Assembly (NCBI RefSeq): GCF_031082345.1
Contig: NZ_JAVHLH010000059.1
Location: forward strand, 1-12,416
Reading direction: 5' to 3'
DNA: 12,416 nucleotides
From: Brevundimonas sp.
GTDB taxonomy: Bacteria > Pseudomonadota > Alphaproteobacteria > Caulobacterales > Caulobacteraceae
Shown here: piece by piece, positions 6,825-12,416 of the stretch
Layout of the letters: each line of letters starts with the position of its first letter
How positions within the stretch are numbered: the stretch's first letter is position 1
Made by a program: the position numbers and the translations under genes
The notes under the pieces: model-generated
Database searches by the model: none
The model's input: only the letters and a program-made list of their open reading frames with translations
What the model was told of the DNA's origin: nothing

Positions 6825-7982
6825 ATGGGGCGGACCGACGAACTTCTGGACGTGATCGAGGCCATTCACGCCGCGGGGCTCGAGGACGGGCGCTGGCCCG
6901 ACGCCCTGCGCTCGGTCACCCGGGTGGCCGGGGCCTCGGCGGCGTCGCTGGAGACCTATGACTACACGCGGCGCAGCCACCGCATGTGGCACGGGTACGG
7001 CAGCGAGCCCGAGATGATCGAGGCCTATCTGTCGTTTCACTCCAGCGACAATGTCTATGCGCCGGGACGCTCTCCCGGCCAGGGGACGCGAAAGTTTCCG
7101 CGAGGCCACGTCCTCGACGCGGCGGGGCTCGGCCGCGAGCCGTTCTACGCGGAATACATCACCTATACCGACCCGCGCTATTTCGCGGCCTGCATCCTCG
7201 ACGAGGGCCGTGGTCCCGAAACCGTCTTCACCCTGACCCGCGATCCGTCCCAGGGCCATATGGAACGGCCCGACGTGGAGCTGTTCGGCCGGCTGATGCA
7301 GCACGCCCGGCTGGCGCTGCAGGTCTCCGCCCGGCTGGGCGAGGCGAGGGGTCAGGCCCGCTCCCTGACGCGGACCCTGGATCTCGTCAGCGGCGGCGTA
7401 GCTCTTCTGGATGAGGCGGGGGCCGTGCTCCACGCCAATGCCGCCCTGACCGAAATGGCGGCGCGCGGGGACGGGATCGGACTGGCGAAGGACGGCGTCA
7501 GGCTGGCGGCGGCGGGTGCGCGCGAACGCCTCGGCGAGGCGCTGGGCGCGGCGCTGGCGCTGGGGCGTGGAGAGGCGCTGTCGGCGCCCCGGCCGTTCGC
7601 GGTCGCGCGGTCATCCGGGGCGCTGCCCTATGTGCTGACCCTGCGGCCGGTGTTCCGGAACGAGGCGGGGGAGGAGGCCCCCGGCGCGGCGGCCGCGCTG
7701 TTCGTCCACGACCCCGATGCGCGGCGCGCGATGGGGACCGAAGGGCTGCGCGCGTTGTTCGACCTCACCGCCGCGGAGGCGAGGCTGGCCGAAGCCCTGA
7801 TGCGGGGTCTGTCACCGGTTGATCACGCCCGCGACAGCGGCGTCAGCGTCAACACCGCCTACACCCACCTGCGTCGCCTCAAGGACAAGGCCGGCGCGCA
7901 CAGGCTGCCCGAGCTGATCCATCGGCTGAACGAGGCGACCCCGATGCCGACCTTCTCCGGCGGAGACCCGGCGAGGCCCTGA
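6825..7982 (+). CDS. LuxR-type helix-turn-helix transcriptional regulator
   Basis: 385 residues from this start. The last ~75 hold a LuxR/GerE-type DNA-binding domain at about 311-368 (LFDLTAAEARLAEALMRGLS, then DHARDSGVSVNTAYTHLRRL and DKAGAHRLPELIHRL). The first ~300 residues are an alpha/beta sensory region without recognisable catalytic motifs. Around 195-285 it looks PAS-like (LDLVSGGVALLDEAGAVLHANAAL). There are no transmembrane segments and no receiver domain, so it probably senses a cytosolic signal directly. Similar regulators are common in Alphaproteobacteria and the ligand is usually unknown. The start is uncertain: ATG at 6825 fits the usual family start (DELLDVIEAIHAAGLEDGRWP soon after Met) and has GGGGCG 8 nt upstream; ATG at 6771 would add 18 residues but has no well-spaced ribosome site. 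Divergent from the barrel lipoprotein and convergent with the lytic transglycosylase. Confidence 0.9.
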   Translation: MGRTDELLDVIEAIHAAGLEDGRWPDALRSVTRVAGASAASLETYDYTRRSHRMWHGYGSEPEMIEAYLSFHSSDNVYAPGRSPGQGTRKFPRGHVLDAAGLGREPFYAEYITYTDPRYFAACILDEGRGPETVFTLTRDPSQGHMERPDVELFGRLMQHARLALQVSARLGEARGQARSLTRTLDLVSGGVALLDEAGAVLHANAALTEMAARGDGIGLAKDGVRLAAAGARERLGEALGAALALGRGEALSAPRPFAVARSSGALPYVLTLRPVFRNEAGEEAPGAAAALFVHDPDARRAMGTEGLRALFDLTAAEARLAEALMRGLSPVDHARDSGVSVNTAYTHLRRLKDKAGAHRLPELIHRLNEATPMPTFSGGDPARP

Positions 7983-7995
7983 CGCCGGGCCGCCG

Positions 7996-9273
7996 TCAGC
8001 CGGCGCGGCGGATCAGTTCGTCGGCGAGTTCGGCCGTCAGATAGCCGTCCGCGAGTCGTCCCGTGGCCATCTGCCAGCGACGCAGGGCCGCGCGCGTATT
8101 GGCCCCGATGACCCCGTCGATGCCCTGGGTGTCGTAGCCCATGGCGGTCAGGGCGCGCTGGGCCCCGATGCGCTGGTCGCGCGACAGAGGGCCGTCGTCG
8201 GGCCAGGTTCCGACCAGGCCGGGCCGGCCCTGGATGCCGTCGGCGGTCAGGCCGATCGCCAGCGCATAGCTGACCGAGTTGTTGTAGCGCCGGATGACGT
8301 AGTGGTTCGGCAGGGCCAGGAAGACCGGGCCGCGCGCGCCCTGGGGCAGCAGTATGGTCGCCTCCTCGCGCGCCTCGGCCGCGTTGGGCGCCCCCCCGTG
8401 CGCCAGGGTCACGCCCTTCGCGGCCCAGTACGACCACGGATGACGCGGTCCCTCGGCTTCCGAATAGTCGAAATTCGACGGCAGGCGGACCTCGTAACCC
8501 CAGCTCTGCCCGCGCTTCCAGCCCGCCTGGGCCAGCAGGTTGGCGGCCGAGGCGAGGGCGTCGGCGTCCGAGCCCCAGATGTCGACCTTGCCGTCTCCAG
8601 TCTCGTCGACGCCGAGGCGCAGATAGTTGTCGGGCATGAACTGGGTCTGGCCCATGGCTCCGGCCCAGCTTCCCTTCAGACCCGCGCGGTCGCGGCGGCC
8701 GTCGACGACAATGTCCAGCGCGTGCTTCAGCTGGGCCTCGGCCCAGTCGCGGCGGCGGCCGTCATAGGCCAGGGTCGCCAGCGAGCGGATGACATCATGG
8801 TCGCCCTGGATCTGGCCGAAGGCGGACTCCTGGGCCCAGATGGCCACCAGAATCTCGGACGGAACGCCATAGCGCTGGACCACCGACCACGGCACCCGGT
8901 CGGTGCGCTGGCGGGCTTGGGCGATCCGGGTCGGGGTGACGGCGTTCTGGATATAGGCGCCGGCGGGGCGGCTGAACTCGGGCTGGTTGCGATCGAGGCG
9001 GACGACGGTGGGGTCCGGCGTCAGCCCGGCCAGTTCGCGCTCATAGGCGTCCCGGCGGGCCCCGGCGTGCCGGGCGAGAAAACCCTGCTTCCAGCCGTCG
9101 AAGCCGGCCTGGTCGACCGGCGGCGGCGTGGGCGCGGGTATCGGCGGCGCCGGGGTCGGATCGGGCTGGACCGGCGCGGGGGCCGGCGCCGGCGCGACGG
9201 GCGGAGGCTCCGGCAGCATGGGGGCGCAGGCGGCGACGGAGGCGATGAGAGTGAGGCGAAGGCTGAAGCGCAT
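7996..9273 (-). CDS. Lytic murein transglycosylase, MltB family, lipoprotein with peptidoglycan-binding domain
   Basis: 425 residues. The N-terminus MRFSLRLTLIASVAAC is a lipoprotein signal, with Cys16 the likely lipidated residue, followed by a long Pro/Ala linker (~20-53). Residues ~55-345 form an MltB-type (SLT_2) lytic transglycosylase domain. The motif ILVAIWAQESAFG places the catalytic glutamate at 149, and GSWAGAMGQTQFMPDNYLRL (201-220) is the substrate-groove motif. Residues ~362-425 are a PG_binding_1 domain (AQRALTAMGYDTQGIDGVIG, then NTRAALRRWQ). The enzyme cleaves the MurNAc-GlcNAc bond in peptidoglycan and yields 1,6-anhydroMurNAc ends in the periplasm. The frame is open to 9402, but the 43 extra residues would bury the signal peptide, so the ATG at 9273 is preferred; it has TTGGA 6-10 nt upstream. 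Convergent with the LuxR gene, 13 nt between stops. Confidence 0.95.
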   Translation of the reverse strand: MRFSLRLTLIASVAACAPMLPEPPPVAPAPAPAPVQPDPTPAPPIPAPTPPPVDQAGFDGWKQGFLARHAGARRDAYERELAGLTPDPTVVRLDRNQPEFSRPAGAYIQNAVTPTRIAQARQRTDRVPWSVVQRYGVPSEILVAIWAQESAFGQIQGDHDVIRSLATLAYDGRRRDWAEAQLKHALDIVVDGRRDRAGLKGSWAGAMGQTQFMPDNYLRLGVDETGDGKVDIWGSDADALASAANLLAQAGWKRGQSWGYEVRLPSNFDYSEAEGPRHPWSYWAAKGVTLAHGGAPNAAEAREEATILLPQGARGPVFLALPNHYVIRRYNNSVSYALAIGLTADGIQGRPGLVGTWPDDGPLSRDQRIGAQRALTAMGYDTQGIDGVIGANTRAALRRWQMATGRLADGYLTAELADELIRRAG

Positions 9274-9460
9274 GATTTCCAAGCTAGTCTCCCCGGCGGC
9301 CGGGGCCTCATAACAAGTCCGCGAGTCGGGATGGATGCCTACAGCGCCCCGGTGGAGAAAGCGTTGCCGTGGGATTCCCCGTTCAGCGTCATTAACCTTC
9401 AATCTAGTTGGCGGAGTAACCCATCCGGGCGTAAGAACCGCTGCTCTCTGAGACCGATAC

Positions 9461-9537
9461 GGCCTGGTGGCGGAGGGGCTACGCGTCGGGCGTGCAAGCC
9501 CGAAGACCCTCCGTTCGACCCGGAGGCCAGGCCTCCA
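9461..9537 (+). tRNA. tRNA-Cys(GCA)-like gene with 8-nt anticodon loop and 6-bp T stem
   Basis: This 77-nt segment folds as a cloverleaf: acceptor GGCCTGG/CCAGGCC (9461-9467 and 9527-9533, 7 of 7 pairs), T8-G9, D stem GCG/CGC (9470-9472 and 9482-9484) around a 9-nt loop with GG, anticodon stem TCGGG/CCCGA (9486-9490 and 9499-9503), variable AGAC, T arm CCTCCG-TTCGACC-CGGAGG (9508-9526), then T73 and an encoded CCA (9534-9537). The layout matches E. coli tRNA-Cys, including U73 and the TGCAA around a GCA anticodon. Two differences make it abnormal: the anticodon loop has eight bases (CGTGCAAG, as if one G was inserted before U33), and the T stem has six pairs (or 8+5 if T9468 pairs with G9526). 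It may be a variant or minor tRNA-Cys, a tRNA-derived regulatory RNA, or a pseudogene. All stems are intact, which argues against simple decay. Confidence 0.6.
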
Positions 9538-9555
9538 TTCGCGGATATGCGGGAC

Positions 9556-9585
9556 CGGTCATGCCCCGGCGCCGCGGAATGACCG
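9556..9585. repeat. Inverted repeat between the tRNA-like gene and the kinase gene
   Basis: CGGTCAT (9556-9562) and ATGACCG (9579-9585) form a perfect 7-bp inverted repeat around a GC-rich 16-nt spacer. It starts 18 nt after the encoded CCA, so it could be a 3' processing or termination stem for the tRNA-like transcript (no T-run), or an operator upstream of the kinase gene. Confidence 0.35.
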
Positions 9586-9676
9586 TTAGGGCGACGGGTC
9601 TCCATGGGCTATACAGGGCCGATGGCAGGGATAAGGCTTTCGCTTCGCGAGCCTCGCAGCGCCAGGAAGGGCCGAT

Positions 9677-10735
9677 ATGGCTCCCCCCACAAGCGATGAT
9701 GTCGGCGCCGCGCTGGCGCTGGCCGTCATCGGCGCCTCTCAGGCCCCGCTGCTTCTGCTGGACGGCGAATTCCAGGTGATTGCGGCGAGCGACTCCTTTG
9801 TCAGCCTGTTCGGCATGGAATCGGTCCCGGTCCGGGGGCGATCGCTCTTCTCCCTGGGCGCGGGCGAATGGAATATGCCCCGGCTCCGCTCCCTGCTGTC
9901 CGCCGTGGGCTCCGGCGAGGCGCATGTGGACGCCTATGAGATCGACATGGTCGGCCCGGGCAACCGGCTCCGCCATCTGGTCCTGAACGCCCGGCGTCTG
10001 GAGTTCGTCGAGGCCTCTTCCCTGCGAATCCTGCTGACCGTCGTGGACGCCTCCGCGGCCCGGGCGGCCGAGAAGCTCAGGAACGACCTGATCCGGGACA
10101 AGGAAATCCTCTTGCAGGAGCTTCAGCACCGGGTCGCGAACAGCCTCCAGATCATCGCCAGCGTCCTGTTGCAGAATGCGCGCAAGGTCACGTCCGAAGA
10201 GAGCCGGATGCACCTGCGGGACGCCCACCAGCGCGTCATGTCGGTGGCGGCGATCCAGAAGCAGCTGGCCGCGTCGAGCCTCAGCGAGGTCATCATCAAG
10301 CCGTATCTGGCCCAGCTCTGCCAGAGCATCGGCGCCTCGATGATCGACGACCACGACCGGCTCTCCATCGAGGTGAACGGCGATGGAAGCGCGGCGAGCG
10401 GCGATGTCTCCGTCAGCCTGGGCCTGATCGTGACCGAATTGGTCATCAACGCCCTGAAGCATGCCTTTCCGGAAGGCCGGCCGGGGGTGGTCACCGTAGA
10501 TTACCAGTCCGGGTTCGACGGCTGGACCCTGTCCGTCTCGGACGACGGCGTCGGCATGTCGGCGGCGAACGACGCGGCCGGCCTCGGCACGGCCATCGTC
10601 AACGCCCTGGCCAACCAATTGTCCGCCACGATCACCGTCACCGACCTGGAGCCCGGCACGGGCGTCTCCGTGGTCCATACCAAGCCCGTCGGTACGGCGA
10701 AGAAGGCGGATCACGCCAACATCCGCGCCGTCTGA
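9677..10735 (+). CDS. Cytosolic PAS sensor histidine kinase, HisKA_2 type
   Basis: 352 residues without membrane segments. Residues ~12-125 look like a PAS domain ([37 protein letters not shown]). A HisKA_2 dimerisation/phosphorylation domain follows at ~140-215, with the phospho-acceptor His151 in [20 protein letters not shown]. The ATP-binding domain (~245-340) has the N box [18 protein letters not shown] with Asn258, the G1 box SDDGVGM (288-294) and the G2-like [10 protein letters not shown] (302-311). Such kinases in Alphaproteobacteria often feed stand-alone receivers, including the PhyR general-stress pathway, but no response regulator, NepR or EcfG gene lies nearby, so the partner is unknown. 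No LOV-type cysteine motif is seen, so light sensing is not supported. AGGAAGG lies 6 nt before the ATG. The tRNA-like gene is 139 nt upstream. Confidence 0.92.
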   Translation: MAPPTSDDVGAALALAVIGASQAPLLLLDGEFQVIAASDSFVSLFGMESVPVRGRSLFSLGAGEWNMPRLRSLLSAVGSGEAHVDAYEIDMVGPGNRLRHLVLNARRLEFVEASSLRILLTVVDASAARAAEKLRNDLIRDKEILLQELQHRVANSLQIIASVLLQNARKVTSEESRMHLRDAHQRVMSVAAIQKQLAASSLSEVIIKPYLAQLCQSIGASMIDDHDRLSIEVNGDGSAASGDVSVSLGLIVTELVINALKHAFPEGRPGVVTVDYQSGFDGWTLSVSDDGVGMSAANDAAGLGTAIVNALANQLSATITVTDLEPGTGVSVVHTKPVGTAKKADHANIRAV

Positions 10736-10789
10736 GGCCGGCGCCGGACCGGGGCGAACGCCGCGCCGCCGATGCCCTGTCCCGGCTGG

Positions 10790-10818
10790 TTGACGAAGCC
10801 GGCGAGCGTCTCTATACG
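10790..10818 (+). promoter_or_regulatory. Sigma70-type promoter for rpmJ
   Basis: TTGACG (10790-10795), a 17-nt spacer, then TATACG (10813-10818): a near-consensus housekeeping promoter with ideal spacing. Transcription would start near 10825, giving a leader of ~57 nt before the rpmJ ATG. It is the clearest promoter I see in the window, fitting a ribosomal protein gene. Confidence 0.65.
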
Positions 10819-10827
10819 CACCGCTCC

Positions 10828-10859
10828 GCCGCAGGTTCGTCCCGCGGCTTTTCTGTTTT
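10828..10859 (+). terminator. Hairpin plus T-rich tract in the kinase-rpmJ interval
   Basis: GCCGC (10828-10832) pairs with GCGGC (10844-10848), with GG/CC able to pair inside past one bulged A; TTTTCTGTTTT follows. It could end the kinase transcript. However it starts within a few nt of the predicted rpmJ transcription start, so it may instead be the rpmJ 5' leader structure. The short stem makes it uncertain. Confidence 0.35.
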
Positions 10860-10881
10860 GCTTTGCCTCAGGACGACGACC

Positions 10882-11007
10882 ATGAAGGTCCGCAGCTCGC
10901 TCAAGTCGCTCAAGGGTCGCCACCGCGACTGCAAGGTCGTGCGCCGCAAGGGCGTGGTCTATGTGATCAACAAGACCGACCCGCGCTTCAAGGCGAAGCA
11001 GGGCTGA
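10882..11007 (+). CDS. rpmJ: 50S ribosomal protein L36
   Basis: 41 residues, basic, [20 protein letters not shown] then [20 protein letters not shown] and a final Gly. L36 sits in the large ribosomal subunit near 23S rRNA domains. This is the zinc-independent form: of the Cys/Cys/Cys/His ligands of the classical L36 only one cysteine (Cys17) is present, and the GRHRDC insertion is typical of alphaproteobacterial and YkgO-type L36. AGGA lies 8 nt before the ATG. It is a single-gene unit with its own promoter (10790-10818) and terminator (11073-11100). Confidence 0.97.
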   Translation: MKVRSSLKSLKGRHRDCKVVRRKGVVYVINKTDPRFKAKQG

Positions 11008-11022
11008 TCCTGCGCTCAAGCA

Positions 11023-11043
11023 GGCCGCGACTGCGTCGCGGCC
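11023..11043 (+). terminator. Perfect 9-bp hairpin just after rpmJ
   Basis: GGCCGCGAC (11023-11031), loop TGC, GTCGCGGCC (11035-11043), 16 nt after the rpmJ stop. No T-tract follows, so it may shield the mRNA 3' side rather than end transcription. Its 5' arm could alternatively pair with GTCGCGG at 11074-11080 in the true terminator. Confidence 0.5.
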
Positions 11044-11072
11044 GGTAGCGCACAAAGGATGGTCTATCCACA

Positions 11073-11100
11073 GGTCGCGGGCTTTGTCCGCGGCCTTTTT
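11073..11100 (+). terminator. Intrinsic terminator of rpmJ
   Basis: GGTCGCGG (11073-11080) pairs with CCGCGGCC (11088-11095; one T-G wobble) around a 7-nt loop, followed directly by TTTTT (11096-11100). This is the textbook shape and ends the rpmJ transcript 80 nt before gapR. Confidence 0.8.
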
Positions 11101-11180
11101 CGTGCCTGATGTTGAGCCGGCCGGGCAGGCATGGTTAGCGTCCGGCCTCTGTTCCCGTCCGTTATTTCAGGAGTCCGCCC

Positions 11181-11456
11181 GTGGCCGACGACGCTTCCTT
11201 CGACGCCAGCCCCGACGTCCTGACCTCGGCGGCCCAAGGCCGGCTGCGCACCGTGATCGAGCGCCTCGAGCGCCTGGAAGAGGACAAGGCCGCGGTCATG
11301 GCCGACATGAAGGAGGTCTTCGCCGAAGCCAAGGGCGAGGGCTACGACGTCAAGATCCTCCGCAAGGTCATCCGCATCCGCAAGCAGGACAAGGCCAAGC
11401 GCCAGGAAGAGGACGCCATCCTCGACCTCTACATGTCCGCCCTCGGCGAGATCTGA
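11181..11456 (+). CDS. gapR: GapR-family nucleoid-associated protein (DUF2312)
   Basis: 91 residues, with the family's conserved helices: TSAAQGRLRTVIERLERLEE, DKAAVMADMKEVFAEAKGEG, YDVKILRKVIRIRKQDKAKR, QEEDAILDLYMSALGEI. Caulobacter GapR is a clamp-like tetramer that encircles overtwisted DNA ahead of replication and transcription, prefers AT-rich DNA and stimulates type II topoisomerases; it is important for chromosome replication and normal growth there. Length and motif order match, so the same role is expected. Translation starts at GTG (11181) with AGGAG at 11169-11173, 7 nt upstream. A conserved basic protein is read directly downstream, so the two are likely one transcript. Confidence 0.95.
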   Translation: MADDASFDASPDVLTSAAQGRLRTVIERLERLEEDKAAVMADMKEVFAEAKGEGYDVKILRKVIRIRKQDKAKRQEEDAILDLYMSALGEI

Positions 11457-11458
11457 CA

Positions 11459-11818
11459 CTGAAGCGAACCGGCTTCGGCGGGGGGAAGGGCGGCGGTTCG
11501 AAGAAGCCGCCCTCCAGTCCGTTCGAGGCCGAACGCAAGGCCGCCCAACGGGCGGCTCTCAATGCTCTCCGTCGCGCCAGACGCGCCGCCGAAAAGGCCG
11601 GTGTCGCCCTGTCCGAATGGGAGGGCGAATTCCTCGATTCGGTGTCGGAGCGGGTCAAGACCCACGGCCGCGCCTTCGGCGATCCCGAACTGGGCGCGCC
11701 CGGTCAGGCCCTGTCGTCGATGCAGGGTCGCAAACTCAAGGAAATCGCCGCCAAGGCGAAGGGCGAGGAACCGAAGCGGCGCTGGGGGCGCAAGGCCCCC
11801 AGGCCTTCGGACGACTGA
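11459..11818 (+). CDS. Conserved basic hypothetical protein downstream of gapR, probable CTG start
   Basis: About 119 residues: a Gly/Lys-rich N-terminus (KRTGFGGGKGGGSKK), then a conserved-looking helical core (SPFEAERKAAQRAALNALRR, AEKAGVALSEWEGEFLDSVS, RVKTHGRAFGDPELGAPGQA) and a basic tail. I know of no function; the core resembles small proteins of Caulobacterales. The start is a problem: no ATG, GTG or TTG lies in frame between the gapR region and the conserved core. The best candidate is CTG at 11459, two nt after the gapR stop, which gives L/M-KRTGF; GGCGAG (11445-11450) is 8 nt upstream. A second CTG at 11453 overlaps the gapR stop. The frame stays open far upstream through gapR, but that part is an antiphase shadow of gapR. 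Basic charge and gapR linkage hint at a nucleic-acid role (inference). Confidence 0.65.
   Translation: MKRTGFGGGKGGGSKKPPSSPFEAERKAAQRAALNALRRARRAAEKAGVALSEWEGEFLDSVSERVKTHGRAFGDPELGAPGQALSSMQGRKLKEIAAKAKGEEPKRRWGRKAPRPSDD
11782..11802. terminator. Strong hairpin near the convergent stops
   Basis: CTGGGGGC (11782-11789) and GCCCCCAG (11795-11802) form a perfect 8-bp stem with a 5-nt loop, inside the last codons of the plus-strand gene and 17 nt past the stop of the minus-strand TonB receptor gene. It could end the receptor transcript; there is no T-tract on either side. Confidence 0.35.
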
Positions 11819-12416
11819 TCAGAACAGGATCTTGCGCAGCGAAAGGCTGATGCTGCGGCCCTCGGGATCGAGATAGTCCGGCTGATAGTTCAGCGGCGTG
11901 TCGCCGGCGCTGCTGGTCACCTCGGTGCGGCTGTCGAACAGATTGTTGACGCCCAGCTGCAGTCGGGCGCCCTTGAGCCAGGAATACCTCTCGACCCAGC
12001 TCGTCTGGGCGCCGAGATCGATGAACAGGTTCAGGTTGACCGTGGTCCGGCCCGAGAAATTCAGGTCGGGTCCGGTTCCGCCGTCGACCCGGGTGCCGTC
12101 GGTCCAGTTGGCGCGGAGGAAGGCCCCCATGCCGTCCTTGAACACCCCGCCATGGGCCTGGATCTCGTGACGCGGGCTGCCGCCGCGGCCGGAGGTGGCG
12201 GCGCCGTCCAGCAGGTCGAGGATCGGCAGGCCGTCGGCGATCAGGATCTCATCCTGGACCCGATAGGTATGGTAGATCGAGACGAAGTAGCGACCCTGTC
12301 CGGGCTGCATGCCGCCGCGCCCGCCGCCCATGCGAACCGCCGGGCCGCCGCCGCCGCGGCGACCGCCGCCACGCGCGACGACCGGACCGCCGCCGGGGGG
12401 CGGAGCGGCGCCGTCC
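11819..12416 (-). CDS. TonB-dependent receptor, C-terminal part
   Basis: About 199 residues are visible; the frame is open to the window edge, so most of the barrel, the plug and the signal peptide lie outside. The segment has outer-membrane beta-strand patterns (YFVSIYHTYRVQDEILIADG, GAFLRANWTDGTRV, TTVNLNLFIDLGAQ) and the typical end of TonB receptors, GARLQLGVNNLFDSRTEVTS, finishing in a C-terminal Phe (LRKILF), the assembly signal read by BamA. The first visible ~45 residues are extraordinarily Gly/Arg/Pro-rich (PPPGGGPVVARGGGRRGGGG), presumably a surface loop. Such receptors import siderophores, vitamins or glycans with TonB-ExbBD energy; the substrate cannot be told from this end. Its stop TGA abuts that of the convergent gene, the two forming TGATCA. 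Confidence 0.9.
   Translation of the reverse strand, partial: DGAAPPPGGGPVVARGGGRRGGGGPAVRMGGGRGGMQPGQGRYFVSIYHTYRVQDEILIADGLPILDLLDGAATSGRGGSPRHEIQAHGGVFKDGMGAFLRANWTDGTRVDGGTGPDLNFSGRTTVNLNLFIDLGAQTSWVERYSWLKGARLQLGVNNLFDSRTEVTSSAGDTPLNYQPDYLDPEGRSISLSLRKILF

Noticed and set aside
9274..9402. 43-residue N-terminal extension of the lytic transglycosylase
   Set aside because: It would place the lipoprotein signal peptide internally; the ATG at 9273 gives a proper signal.
8302..9582. A 426-codon plus-strand frame opposite the lytic transglycosylase
   Set aside because: Shadow of a gene with clear MltB motifs; it also runs through the tRNA-like gene.
9540..9676. EcfG-type promoter (GGAAC-N16/17-CGTT) upstream of the kinase
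   Set aside because: Only GGAAT with a 5-nt gap to CGTT is present near 9576-9587; spacing and -35 do not fit.
9479..10714. A 411-codon minus-strand frame opposite the histidine kinase
   Set aside because: The plus strand has complete HisKA_2 and ATPase motifs; the reverse frame has none and is a GC shadow.
11084..11458. N-terminal extension of the gene after gapR back to an ATG at 11084
   Set aside because: The extension passes through the rpmJ terminator and out of phase through all of gapR; its translation is low-complexity.

Overview
The window is GC-rich (roughly two thirds G+C by eye) chromosomal DNA of an alphaproteobacterium, almost certainly Caulobacterales and most likely Brevundimonas or a close relative (inference). 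The markers are a flagellin-glycosyltransferase/flbT/flaF cluster as in Caulobacter, a GapR nucleoid protein, an alphaproteobacterial L36 without zinc ligands, a HisKA_2-type cytosolic sensor kinase, a TonB-dependent receptor with a Gly-rich loop, and short palindromic intergenic repeats of a Caulobacterales style. I see no phage, transposon, plasmid or CRISPR signature; this is compact chromosome.

Layout. 1-1133 is the 3' part of an M1 aminopeptidase. 1134-1841 is a ~700 bp gene-free stretch with a pair of inverted palindromic repeats and a cluster of strong hairpins. 1842-4332 (minus) holds the flagellin glycosyltransferase FlmG followed by an acidic protein and a small protein with the ESFPASDPPA motif. 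4462-5212 (plus, divergent from flmG) is flbT-flaF, overlapping by 41 nt. 5217-6686 (minus) is a lipoprotein with a beta-barrel-like C-terminal half, divergent from a LuxR-type regulator (6825-7982), with a perfect inverted repeat between them. 7996-9273 (minus) is an MltB-family lytic transglycosylase lipoprotein. 9461-9537 folds as a tRNA-Cys-like gene with an enlarged anticodon loop and a lengthened T stem. 9677-10735 is a PAS/HisKA_2 histidine kinase. 10882-11007 is rpmJ with a good promoter and a strong terminator. 11181-11456 is gapR, followed by a conserved basic protein (11459-11818) that seems to lack a normal start codon. The window ends in the 3' part of a TonB-dependent receptor on the minus strand.

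How the genes work together. The clearest functional unit is flagellin biogenesis: FlmG (flagellin modification), FlbT (flagellin mRNA control) and FlaF (flagellin translation/secretion) read outward from one intergenic region bearing two TTAACC half-sites reminiscent of CtrA binding. No flagellin genes lie in the window. Several envelope functions (OM lipoprotein/barrel, lytic transglycosylase, TonB receptor) are interspersed with regulators but do not form one evident pathway. The oddest object is the aberrant tRNA-Cys-like gene; the best regulatory hypothesis is the operator-like repeat between the barrel lipoprotein and the LuxR regulator.
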